Positions 1 through 6,770 of a stretch of DNA of 6,925 nucleotides are shown here, one piece after another. This DNA comes from Nitrospiraceae bacterium. GTDB taxonomy: Bacteria > Nitrospirota > Thermodesulfovibrionia > UBA6902. The position numbers and the translations under genes are program-made. Position 1 is the first letter of the stretch. The number at the start of each line of letters is the position of its first letter. The notes under the pieces were generated by a model. The model saw only the letters and a list, made by a program, of their open reading frames with translations, was not told where the DNA came from and ran no database searches. The DNA lies in contig CP070644.1 of assembly GCA_020354155.1 (NCBI GenBank), positions 997,895 through 1,004,819 of the forward strand. Reading direction: 5' to 3'.

Positions 1-117
1 GTTGAAGCATATGCAGCAGAGGTTCTGGCAAAGCAGAAGCGTTTCGAGGCTGATTCAGAAGAAGTATTGGCACGACAGAGGCGATTTGAAACTGATCGCG
101 GTAAAGCAGTAGCCTGA
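1..117 (+). CDS. C-terminal end of an unrecognised protein with a helical 14-residue repeat (5' end outside window)
   Basis: Frame 1 is open from the first base to a TGA at 115-117 and gives 38 residues, so this is the 3' end of a gene that starts left of the window. I do not recognise the family. The visible tail holds two consecutive 14-residue units, VLAKQKRFEADSEE and VLARQRRFETDRGK. They match at 7 of 14 positions, with several more conservative changes. The shared residues are encoded by partly different codons (GTT/GTA, CTG/TTG, TTC/TTT, GAG/GAA), as expected for a protein-level repeat kept by selection. Hydrophobic residues recur every seven positions (V, V, F, V, F) in a highly charged, proline-free context, which suggests an amphipathic helix or coiled coil. 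A strong hairpin with a T-run follows 17 bases downstream, which supports a real gene end here. The gene converges on the Crp-like gene. Its function cannot be stated from this fragment. Confidence 0.62.
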   Translation, partial: VEAYAAEVLAKQKRFEADSEEVLARQRRFETDRGKAVA

Positions 118-134
118 AAAAGCCCTTACCTCCT

Positions 135-184
135 TTGCGGCAGCCGTACCTGCCACGATGCGGGTTCGGTTGCCGTAATTTTTT
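135..184 (+). terminator. Intrinsic terminator between convergent genes
   Basis: An inverted repeat pairs 138-153 with 160-175. This is a 16-position stem with one T-T mismatch and two G-U pairs, closed by the 6-base loop CACGAT. T135-T136 can also pair with A177-A178 at the base. A run of six T follows at 179-184, so on the plus strand this is a classic Rho-independent terminator for the gene ending at 117. The T-run overlaps the stop codon of the opposing Crp-like gene (TAA, 183-185). On the minus strand the hairpin is not directly followed by T (CAAAGG comes first). A T5 tract lies about 17 bases further on, at 121-117, so termination of the Crp-like transcript here would be less efficient. 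Confidence 0.8.
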
Positions 185-878
185 AAAATTCCCGATTATT
201 CTGATTAATGAGAGAATGATTTAATCGAATGAAATTATTTTTCATGAGGGTAATTTCATTGTTCTTCTGAAGTTTGTCCATGACTCTTGTCACCGTTTCC
301 CGTGTGAGCCCTGACATATCGGAGATATCCTGATGGGTGAGCTTTATGTTCAGTATGATCCCTTCGGCGGCCTTATTGCCGTACTCCCCAATAAGGGAAA
401 GAAAGAACATCTTTACTCGTTGTGAGGCATTATTAAAATTAAGGACCTGAATTGTTTCCCAGGACTTCCGCTGGCGTGCACAGAATATGTGCAGCAAATT
501 TTTCAACACCTTGTTCTGAGTGAAAAGGATCTCATTAAAATCAGCCTTTGAAATCAGAGCGACGATTGAATTCTCTGCTGCGACAACAGAGGCCGGCGAC
601 GTCTTGCCGTCAATAAGGGTGAGCTCACCGAAGAAATCACCTGCCTGATGTATTGCCAGGATTATCTCTTTCCCGTCCTCCGTGATTTTCAGCGCCTTGA
701 CCTTCCCGGTGAGGACAATATACATGAACTCATTGGTGTCTTCTTCATGAAGGATGGTCTCGCTCTTGTTAAATTCCTTCACCTTCATACGCTCCTGGAG
801 CTTCAGAAGCTCAGCCTCGTTGAGAGCGGAAAAAAGCTGAATGTCTTTTAAGTATTCAAGACTGAATGATTCTTTCAT
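183..878 (-). CDS. Crp/Fnr-family transcriptional regulator
   Basis: A 231-residue cytoplasmic DNA-binding regulator with the usual two-domain Crp/Fnr layout. Residues about 12-130 form the cyclic-nucleotide-binding-like beta-roll, with GDFFGELTLIDG at 80-91. A long dimerisation helix follows at about 118-148. The winged helix-turn-helix is at about 179-212 (THQDISDMSGLTRETVTRV). The recognition helix keeps the RETVxR pattern of E. coli Crp, so TGTGA-like half-sites are plausible targets. In the phosphate-binding cassette, the position where Crp has Arg-Ser reads Ser-Pro (GKTSPASV). Canonical cAMP binding is therefore doubtful. There is no N-terminal cysteine cluster, which argues against an FNR-type iron-sulphur sensor. 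The ligand and regulon are unknown. The start is supported by an AGGAG at 885-889, six bases before the ATG. The gene lies 144 bases after mnmG on the same strand and ends tail-to-tail with the partial plus-strand gene. The family call is secure; the signal sensed is not. Confidence 0.93.
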   Translation of the reverse strand: MKESFSLEYLKDIQLFSALNEAELLKLQERMKVKEFNKSETILHEEDTNEFMYIVLTGKVKALKITEDGKEIILAIHQAGDFFGELTLIDGKTSPASVVAAENSIVALISKADFNEILFTQNKVLKNLLHIFCARQRKSWETIQVLNFNNASQRVKMFFLSLIGEYGNKAAEGIILNIKLTHQDISDMSGLTRETVTRVMDKLQKNNEITLMKNNFIRLNHSLINQNNREF

Positions 879-1022
879 TCAATGCTCCTGTCTGACCCGT
901 TCATGCTGCTCTAGCAGGCTTCCTGTATATTACCTCATACAATGCAATCATTACTTATATTGTACAACCTTTCCGCAAGGAGCGCTCATAAAGGATTATA
1001 AAATGCTTATATTAAAGGAAGA
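879..1022 (-). promoter_or_regulatory. Leader and candidate promoter region of the Crp-like gene
   Basis: This is the only sizeable gap between minus-strand genes (144 bases), and it is AT-rich near mnmG. On the minus strand there is a perfect TATAAT at 1000-995, but I see no good -35 hexamer 16-18 bases upstream. Further in are the perfect 8-base palindromes GAGCGCTC (980-987) and TTGTACAA (960-967), and an imperfect inverted repeat, CTGCT-CT-AGCAG (906-917). Any of these could be an operator, but none matches the Crp (TGTGA-N6-TCACA) or FNR (TTGAT-N4-ATCAA) consensus. No hairpin plus T-run is visible after the mnmG stop, so read-through from mnmG is also possible. A ribosome binding site (AGGAG, 885-889) closes the region. 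The promoter assignment is tentative. Confidence 0.3.
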
Positions 1023-2897
1023 TTAAAGCAGCGGTCGGGGAGTATGCTTTGTTACAGCCACCATGAGAAGGGAAACAGCTGCGGGTGTTATACCGGGAAT
1101 TCTGCTTGCCTGGCCTATATTCAGGGGCCGGACCTCTTCAAGTTTTTCCACGATCTCCCTTGAAAGTCCGTTTATTCCTTTATATATGAAATCTTCAGGG
1201 ATTATTCTGTCTTCAACCTTTTTAGCCCGATCTGCCAGATCAGCCTGACGATCAATATACCCTTTGTATTTTGTCTGGATCTCTACCTGGTTAATGACAT
1301 CATCTGAGAGAACTATTGCTGAGGGAGCCACGCTTGCGAGATGGGCGTATTTCACTTCAGGTCGTTTCAGTAACTGATAAAGAAAGGTATTCTCCCCTAT
1401 CGTTGAGGTGCCGAGACCTTCAAGCACCGGATTAATAATGCCGGGCCTGATGGTGGTTGTCTGGAGCCTCTTCAGTTCTGCTGAAACTGCCTTTTTCTTC
1501 TCATGAAAGGCATTCAATTGTGAATTATGAATCAGTCCGAGCCTATGGCCTTTTTCCATGAGCCGCAGATCTGCATTGTCCTGTCTCAGCAACAGCCTGT
1601 ACTCTGCCCGTGATGTAAACATCCTGTAGGGCTCATTTGTTCCCTTCGTAACAAGGTCATCAATGAGGACGCCAATATATGCTTCTTCCCTGCCCAGGAT
1701 CAAAGGCTTCTCCTCTTTTATTTTCAGGGAAGCATTGATCCCGGCCATAAGGCCCTGGGCAGCAGCTTCTTCATAGCCGGACGTTCCATTGATCTGGCCG
1801 GCAAGATAAAGCCCGCGTATATGCTTGGTTTCAAGAGTTGGTTTCAACTGGGTAGGAAAAACAAAATCGTATTCTATTGCATATCCATACTTGTTGATGG
1901 TTGCATGTTCCAGCCCCTGAATACTGCGTACCAGTGCGTCCTGAGCCTCACGGGGAAGGCTGGTGGAGATACCGTTGGCGTAGTATTCGTCAGTCTCAAG
2001 GCCCTCGGGTTCAAGGAATACCTGATGCCGTTCCCGTTCCTGAAAGCGGACGATTTTATCCTCAATTGAGGGGCAGTAGCGCGGCCCTATGCCTTTTATA
2101 ATACCGCTATACAGTGGTGAATACTGGAGACTGGATTGAATGATCCTGTGGGTTTTTAAATTGGTATAGGTCATGTAGCAGGGAAGCTGAGGATTGGTTA
2201 TTTCCTTTGTGAACAATGACATTGCAGGTGGAGGAATATCGCCGTTCTGCACGTCCATCACTGAAAAATCGATGCTCTTTCCATCAATCCTTGGCGGAGT
2301 GCCTGTCTTCAGGCGTCCGATCTTAAATCCACTCTCAGCCAGACTTTTCGGTAGTTCGAGTGATGGGGGTTCGCCAACTCTGCCGGCTGGATGATTTTCC
2401 AGACCGACATGGATCAATCCGTTCAAAAAGGTGCCTGTTGCAATAATGACTGCTTTGGCATGATATATTCGCGACGGGGTTCTCACACCGGCAATACGGT
2501 TCCCCTCTATCAGGATCCCGTCAATACTCTCCTCCCTGATGTCCAGCCCTGTCTGCATCTGTAGTGATTCCTGCATATACTTTCTGTACAGAAACCTGTC
2601 AGCCTGTACTCGTGTGGCCCATACTGCCGGGCCCTTACTCCTGTTCAGGATCTTGAACTGGATTCCTGCCCTGTCAGTTATCTTTGCCATTTCACCGCCC
2701 AGGGCATCAATTTCCTTGACAAGGTGGCTTTTTGCCAGACCTCCTATGGCAGGGTTGCAGGACATCTGCCCTATATTTTCGAGACTCATGGTGAAAATAG
2801 CGGTATGAAAACCCATTCTCGCAGCAGCAAGGGCTGCCTCGCAGCCTGCGTGGCCTGCACCGATTACAACAATGTCATACGTATGTCCAGACTTCAT
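1023..2897 (-). CDS. mnmG: tRNA uridine-5-carboxymethylaminomethyl modification enzyme MnmG (GidA)
   Basis: A full-length 624-residue FAD- and folate-dependent enzyme. With MnmE it installs the (carboxymethyl)aminomethyl group at C5 of wobble uridine 34 in certain tRNAs, in the cytoplasm. The N-terminal dinucleotide-binding motif is VIGAGHAGCEAA (11-22). Both cysteines known to matter in E. coli MnmG have counterparts: C47 in SCNPAIGG and C275 in CPSIEDK. Other family signatures present are RLKTGTPPRID (195-205), GYEEAAAQGLMAG (374-386) and SRAEYRLLLRQDNADLR (429-445). The C-terminal helical domain with RPLNIGQASRIPGITPAA is also present; the family uses this part to contact tRNA and MnmE. 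The ATG overlaps the stop of the S8 peptidase gene as ATGA (2894-2897). Only a weak purine-rich stretch (AGAGAAAAAG) precedes it, so translational coupling is likely. mnmE is not in the window. Length and motifs look intact. Confidence 0.98.
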   Translation of the reverse strand: MKSGHTYDIVVIGAGHAGCEAALAAARMGFHTAIFTMSLENIGQMSCNPAIGGLAKSHLVKEIDALGGEMAKITDRAGIQFKILNRSKGPAVWATRVQADRFLYRKYMQESLQMQTGLDIREESIDGILIEGNRIAGVRTPSRIYHAKAVIIATGTFLNGLIHVGLENHPAGRVGEPPSLELPKSLAESGFKIGRLKTGTPPRIDGKSIDFSVMDVQNGDIPPPAMSLFTKEITNPQLPCYMTYTNLKTHRIIQSSLQYSPLYSGIIKGIGPRYCPSIEDKIVRFQERERHQVFLEPEGLETDEYYANGISTSLPREAQDALVRSIQGLEHATINKYGYAIEYDFVFPTQLKPTLETKHIRGLYLAGQINGTSGYEEAAAQGLMAGINASLKIKEEKPLILGREEAYIGVLIDDLVTKGTNEPYRMFTSRAEYRLLLRQDNADLRLMEKGHRLGLIHNSQLNAFHEKKKAVSAELKRLQTTTIRPGIINPVLEGLGTSTIGENTFLYQLLKRPEVKYAHLASVAPSAIVLSDDVINQVEIQTKYKGYIDRQADLADRAKKVEDRIIPEDFIYKGINGLSREIVEKLEEVRPLNIGQASRIPGITPAAVSLLMVAVTKHTPRPLL

Positions 2898-5020
2898 ATG
2901 CTTTTTCTCTTTGTGATTCTGTACCTTACACTCAGTCCGGCAAGGAGCAGAAGAGTGATGATACTAAAAGACAGGAAGGGAAAAAGAACTAAAAGAGCAA
3001 GGGGTGTTATACATAGTCGTGTGAAGAATTTTAATATGGGGCTCTGTTCTATAATCTTTGCAACAGGAGGAGAATATGTATAGTAGGTATTGACGAAGAT
3101 CCTTCCTGCATTATTGGTCAATAAATGCCTGTCCCGGAACTTTCTGAGTTTCTTTACAATGGGATGCAAACTGCTTCCGTAGGCAGCTGTTGCTATAAAA
3201 CATCCACCGCCCCTGCCACCCCCTGCGCTGGCCGTTACTGCGATGGGGCATGTATCTGGACCGGGCAGTGCCAGCACTGCCTGCAGAGCATTCAGCCTGC
3301 CCCCCGTTCCTATGAGTCCTGACAAGGCAGCAACTGCGTCAACATTGTTTAAGATCATGTCCCTGATCTGACAGGGAGAAAGCGTGGGGTGGAGAGCAAG
3401 GAGCAATCCGGCAACTCCCGTAACATGGGGCGCAACCATCGAAGTACCGGCTTCTGATTCGTACTCTGTTCCGGTAAATGTTGTTGATGTACAGGTTATG
3501 CTGAGATTATCAATATATGCCCCATCTTCAGTGCCGGAACTGTCTGTCACCAGGTGAAACCGGATGTACACAGTAGGCTGACCCTCAAGAGTGCTTAACG
3601 ACTCTATAAACTCCCTGAATCCAGATACAGATGTTGTATGCGTTTCCAATACAGTATTCCATACTGTCCCATCTAGGGAAGCTTCCACAGAGAGTGTATC
3701 ACCCGGGTCCAGAGAGAGCCGCATCCAGTATTGGAGTTTGCAGCCGGTCTGCCCCGCAAGATTCAGCACCGGGGTCTGTGCAAAGGAATCGACATTATTG
3801 GTATATTCAGTCCCGGGACTGTCAGCGAGGCTGTAATCCCCGCTGATTGAGTAGTCAGTGCTTACCCCCCAGGTGCCTGAGACAGTCCATGTCGGGTTTA
3901 ACAGATTTCCATCATCGAAATTGTCAGACAGCAGGGAATTACGTGCAGGAATGGTGCTGTAAATATTCACCCCCGGGGCCCCAATGTCGACGGAGGTAAC
4001 GCCGTAATTTGAAAAAGGAGCAAGGGTGTCATTGTCCGTGGTGGCTGCCACAGTTATAATGTTCGTACTGTCAAAACTTGCAGGATAAAAGGGGGTCACA
4101 TCATTATTGGTACCACTGTTCCCCGCAGAGCTGACGACCAGGGCGTTTGAATTATCAATGGCGTCTTTCAGAAATTGTGAAAAATTAGAGCCTACCCAGC
4201 TCGTATTGATAATCTTTGCACCTTTTCCCTTTGCATATGCTATCGCTGCTATTGCATCGTCTGTAAATCCACTGCCGGTAATATCAAGTATGCGCAAGGG
4301 GATAATCTTTGCTGTCCACATGACGCCGGCTATACCTGTATTATTATTACCGGTTGCAGCTATCGTTCCCGCTATGTGAGTACCGTGTCCCATAAAATCC
4401 ATGGGGTCAGCGTCATCGTCGACAAAGTCCCACCCCCTGCAGTCATCTGTGTACCCGTTGCCGTCATTGTCAATATTATCAGAGCAGTTTGTTTCACCGC
4501 TGTTTATCCATATATTGGAGGCCAGATCAGGGTGGTTGTAGTCAATCCCTGAATCAATGACGGCAATTACAACATTGCCCGAACCAATTGTTGTATCCCA
4601 TGCCTCAGGGGCATCAATATCGGCGTCAAAAGTGCCACCGCTCTGACCGGTATTGTGCAGACCCCAGAGCTCGGCAAAGTCTGTGTCATTGGGAAAGGTC
4701 GCTGCAGCATGAATGATATAATTCGGTTCTGCATACTCCACGTCAGGGTCCTGACGGTAGTATTCAACGGCTTCAGGGACACTGATATGGCCTGGGAGTT
4801 TTATCTTTTCTATCCCTGCGTCTTTATATTCCACTATTTCCATGGCCCCTGCTGCACGGTGGAGATCACCGGCCCGCGCCCTGTCTGCACCGGCCCTGAA
4901 TTTTACAAGAACTTCTCCCTCGCCATAATCGGCGGCAATGCTCTTTCCCGTGAAGAGAAATGCTGTCAGAAGCAGCAAGAGAAGGATAAAAAGACTTTTT
5001 CTAAAAGATACAGAAATCAT
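2894..5020 (-). CDS. Exported subtilisin-like S8 peptidase with beta-sandwich insertion and CFI-box C-terminus
   Basis: A 708-residue exported serine protease. A signal peptide (RK at 7-8, hydrophobic core 9-24, SIA-A near 27-30) is followed by an I9/fervidolysin-type prodomain at about 35-103. In the S8 domain, the triad is D156 (VIDSGID), H212 (GHGTHIAG) and S527 (EAGTSMVAPH). The oxyanion residue is N301 (SSAGN). An acidic DNIDNDGNGYTDD loop at 181-193 resembles calcium-binding loops in related subtilases. Between N301 and S527 lies an extra segment of about 150 residues (about 364-513) that looks like a secreted beta-sandwich (MAM or immune-inhibitor-A style: FDDGN, W, SLDGTVW, VYIRF, DGAYIDNLSI). 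After the catalytic domain come a glycine-rich linker, the CFI-box motif GGGCFIATAAYGS (C607), a conserved-looking helical stretch, a hydrophobic segment at about 670-697 and a basic tail (RYRITKRK). This suggests membrane anchoring or C-terminal processing. The gene overlaps rsmA and mnmG by four bases each. A GGAGG at 5033-5037 lies 12 bases before the ATG, rather far. Substrates are unknown. Confidence 0.93.
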   Translation of the reverse strand: MISVSFRKSLFILLLLLLTAFLFTGKSIAADYGEGEVLVKFRAGADRARAGDLHRAAGAMEIVEYKDAGIEKIKLPGHISVPEAVEYYRQDPDVEYAEPNYIIHAAATFPNDTDFAELWGLHNTGQSGGTFDADIDAPEAWDTTIGSGNVVIAVIDSGIDYNHPDLASNIWINSGETNCSDNIDNDGNGYTDDCRGWDFVDDDADPMDFMGHGTHIAGTIAATGNNNTGIAGVMWTAKIIPLRILDITGSGFTDDAIAAIAYAKGKGAKIINTSWVGSNFSQFLKDAIDNSNALVVSSAGNSGTNNDVTPFYPASFDSTNIITVAATTDNDTLAPFSNYGVTSVDIGAPGVNIYSTIPARNSLLSDNFDDGNLLNPTWTVSGTWGVSTDYSISGDYSLADSPGTEYTNNVDSFAQTPVLNLAGQTGCKLQYWMRLSLDPGDTLSVEASLDGTVWNTVLETHTTSVSGFREFIESLSTLEGQPTVYIRFHLVTDSSGTEDGAYIDNLSITCTSTTFTGTEYESEAGTSMVAPHVTGVAGLLLALHPTLSPCQIRDMILNNVDAVAALSGLIGTGGRLNALQAVLALPGPDTCPIAVTASAGGGRGGGCFIATAAYGSSLHPIVKKLRKFRDRHLLTNNAGRIFVNTYYTYSPPVAKIIEQSPILKFFTRLCITPLALLVLFPFLSFSIITLLLLAGLSVRYRITKRKSI

Positions 5021-5790
5021 TGACGAACCAGGCCTCCAAGCGCCTTTGAGAGACGGGCATAATCCTCCATGGAAAGCATTCCCGGTCTGAGTTTCGGATC
5101 AATGTCCGCAACCTGTAGCAGATCCTGGATGCCATCGAATTTCTTTAAGCTGTTGACTAATGTTTTTCTACGCTGGGAAAAGGCGGTTTTCACAATATCC
5201 AGGAAGAGTTTCTCGTCTCGAATGTTGTATGGTGGCTTCTGCAGGATATCAAAATGAACGACTGAAGAATCCACTTTTGGCGGCGGCGAGAAGACTTTTT
5301 TTGATACGGTAAATTTCAGTTCCGGCTTTGTGCGAAGCTGCAGGGACAATGAAAGAACACCATAGTCCTTTGTCCCCGGTGAAGCAACGATTCTCTTTGC
5401 TACCTCCCGCTGCATAAGCAGCGTCATGCTCTGCAGTTTTGTCCTGTATTCGAGGAGCCTGAAGATGAGTGGTGTTGTTATGTTATAAGGGATGTTCGCA
5501 ATAACCATGAAGGTTCCCTTTATGGTTTCGTAGGGGAATTTCAACGCATCCCTGTTTACTATTTCAATATTTGAGAAGTGTGAAACATTTTTCTCCAGAG
5601 GGGCGATTAATTTTTTATCAAACTCGATGGCAATAACCTTCTTTGCCTTCTCAGCGATAATGGCAGTCAGCGTACCCAGTCCCGGCCCGATCTCAACAAC
5701 AATATCTTTGTCCGATACATTTCCTGCGGCAGCAATTTTCCTGAGGATGTTTTTATCAAAAAGAAAGTTCTGGCCAAAGGGTCGTTTCAT
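5017..5790 (-). CDS. rsmA: 16S rRNA (adenine(1518)-N6/adenine(1519)-N6)-dimethyltransferase RsmA (KsgA)
   Basis: A full-length 257-residue S-adenosylmethionine-dependent methyltransferase. It dimethylates two adjacent adenines in the 3'-terminal hairpin of 16S rRNA during late small-subunit assembly, in the cytoplasm. The N-terminus RPFGQNFLFDKNIL is the family hallmark. The SAM-binding motif is VVEIGPGLGTLT (31-42), with the acidic IEFD at 55-58 and NRDALKF at 79-85. The catalytic motif IV is NIPYNITTPLIF (99-110). FSPPPKVDSSVV (167-178) and AFSQRRKTLVNSL (203-215) mark the C-terminal domain. The ATG shares four bases with the stop of the upstream helicase-nuclease gene (ATGA, 5787-5790), with AGGGA three bases before it. 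Its own TGA overlaps the start of the S8 peptidase gene. No key residue appears to be missing. Loss of this enzyme is classically linked to kasugamycin resistance. Confidence 0.98.
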   Translation of the reverse strand: MKRPFGQNFLFDKNILRKIAAAGNVSDKDIVVEIGPGLGTLTAIIAEKAKKVIAIEFDKKLIAPLEKNVSHFSNIEIVNRDALKFPYETIKGTFMVIANIPYNITTPLIFRLLEYRTKLQSMTLLMQREVAKRIVASPGTKDYGVLSLSLQLRTKPELKFTVSKKVFSPPPKVDSSVVHFDILQKPPYNIRDEKLFLDIVKTAFSQRRKTLVNSLKKFDGIQDLLQVADIDPKLRPGMLSMEDYARLSKALGGLVRQ

Positions 5791-6623
5791 AGTTCCCTGA
5801 TTTTTCCGGTGTGGGTAAAGACAATATATGTTTTCACATCCTCCGTCCGAAAGATTTCCTGAACAGCCTGCCGGTAAATAGTAAGCTGGAAGGAGTAGCC
5901 TTTCAGGTAATGATCCATTTCTTTTTCCTCTACAGGAAAGGTTTTATAGTCATATATATTATATATATTATTGGATTTGATTATACGGTCAATCCTTCCA
6001 GAGTAGACTGTCTCAGCTGTCTTTATCACAAAAGGAAGTTCTGCAAAGGACTCTTCCCGGGGAAGGATAATATCCTGCCATATGCCGTTCTCCTGCAGAA
6101 AGGCTACCTGCCTGTCTATGACATCCAGTTTGTCCTGCACATCATCATGAGCCAGCCCCTGTGCATGCAGCATCCTGGCAGCCTGTGCATGAATAGCATT
6201 TTTTTTCAGATGCCCCTTTGAGGTTGCCTCAAAAATTCTGTGGAGGACATCACCGAGGAGAGGCCAGACCCCGCCATGCCCTCGTCTTATATCTGATGCT
6301 TCGGTTACTGTTTTCCAGGGAGACTTCTTCCTGAGGGATAATGGCAGTACCTGAATGTGCTCCAGGTCCGGTCTGGCGGATGCTTTGAGGCCGGGCTGGG
6401 TAACTGTTTCTCCCATATCACTGTCTGTTGCTATGGAAAAGCCGGGAATGTCGGCTTGCGTTGTATAAAGAGACCCCTCTTTTTCCAGACCCAGAGAGCT
6501 TTCCAGAAATCCCATAAAACTGTCTTGAGCGCCATCCCCTCTGCCAGAGAGGAAAAGGGCCTCCTCAGCCCTTGTCACTGCTACATAGAAGAGACGTTTC
6601 TGCTCCTCCTCTTCTTTTGCCAT
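5787..6623 (-). CDS. C-terminal part of an AddA/RecB-like helicase-nuclease (motif VI plus PD-(D/E)XK nuclease domain)
   Basis: This 278-residue frame is the downstream piece of a UvrD/Rep-type helicase fused to a nuclease; such proteins process double-strand DNA ends for recombination repair. It opens with helicase motif VI (LFYVAVTRAEEALFLSGRG, about 11-29). A poorly conserved linker follows, then GDVLHRIFE (124-132), the entry motif of AddA/RecB-type nuclease domains. The nuclease core shows ELPF (195-198), GRIDRI (209-214, D212), YDYKT (224-228, D225 and K227) and QLTIY (246-250, the QxxxY motif). The catalytic set therefore appears complete. The ATG at 6623 is only the first start codon after an in-frame TAG at 6771-6773. 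The frame is continuous and clearly homologous upstream of both, and no convincing ribosome binding site precedes this ATG. It is best read as a fragment of the larger gene, unless reinitiation produces a separate nuclease. The end overlaps rsmA (ATGA). It could be AddA itself or a related single-chain helicase-nuclease; the window does not decide. Confidence 0.85.
   Translation of the reverse strand: MAKEEEEQKRLFYVAVTRAEEALFLSGRGDGAQDSFMGFLESSLGLEKEGSLYTTQADIPGFSIATDSDMGETVTQPGLKASARPDLEHIQVLPLSLRKKSPWKTVTEASDIRRGHGGVWPLLGDVLHRIFEATSKGHLKKNAIHAQAARMLHAQGLAHDDVQDKLDVIDRQVAFLQENGIWQDIILPREESFAELPFVIKTAETVYSGRIDRIIKSNNIYNIYDYKTFPVEEKEMDHYLKGYSFQLTIYRQAVQEIFRTEDVKTYIVFTHTGKIREL
5952..5969 (-). 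repeat. 9-bp perfect tandem duplication in the nuclease domain
   Basis: On the coding strand the sequence AATATATAT occurs twice in direct succession. It encodes Asn-Ile-Tyr twice (217-224 region, SNNIYNIYDYKT), directly before the catalytic D225 and K227. The unit is a multiple of three, so gain or loss of a copy would keep the frame. The run is strikingly AT-only within an otherwise balanced gene. Confidence 0.7.
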
Positions 6624-6770
6624 ATGGAGCAGAAAGTCCTGATCATCTCTGCGGATTGACGCTTCAGGGATTGATTTGTAGTAGAAATGACCGCTCCTTT
6701 CATAGAGCAGACTGGTATCGCGAGAATGAGTGAAAGGCTCTTCAAGGCCGGGGATAAAAACAACGGGAAA

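Noticed and set aside
183..878. Assignment of the regulator as FNR (oxygen-sensing) or as Crp itself
   Set aside because: The N-terminal cysteine cluster of FNR is missing and the cAMP-contacting Arg-Ser of Crp is not conserved, so only the superfamily level is supported.
2724..3083. A 119-codon plus-strand open frame across the mnmG and S8 peptidase junction
   Set aside because: It is antisense to two clearly real genes with conserved motifs and shows no recognisable domain.
4655..5023. A 122-codon plus-strand open frame opposite the S8 prodomain and signal peptide
   Set aside because: It is the complement of a well-supported signal peptide and prodomain and resembles no known protein.
5811..6221. 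A 136-codon plus-strand open frame opposite the nuclease domain
   Set aside because: The minus-strand frame carries the complete nuclease motif set and overlaps rsmA by ATGA. The plus-strand frame has neither.
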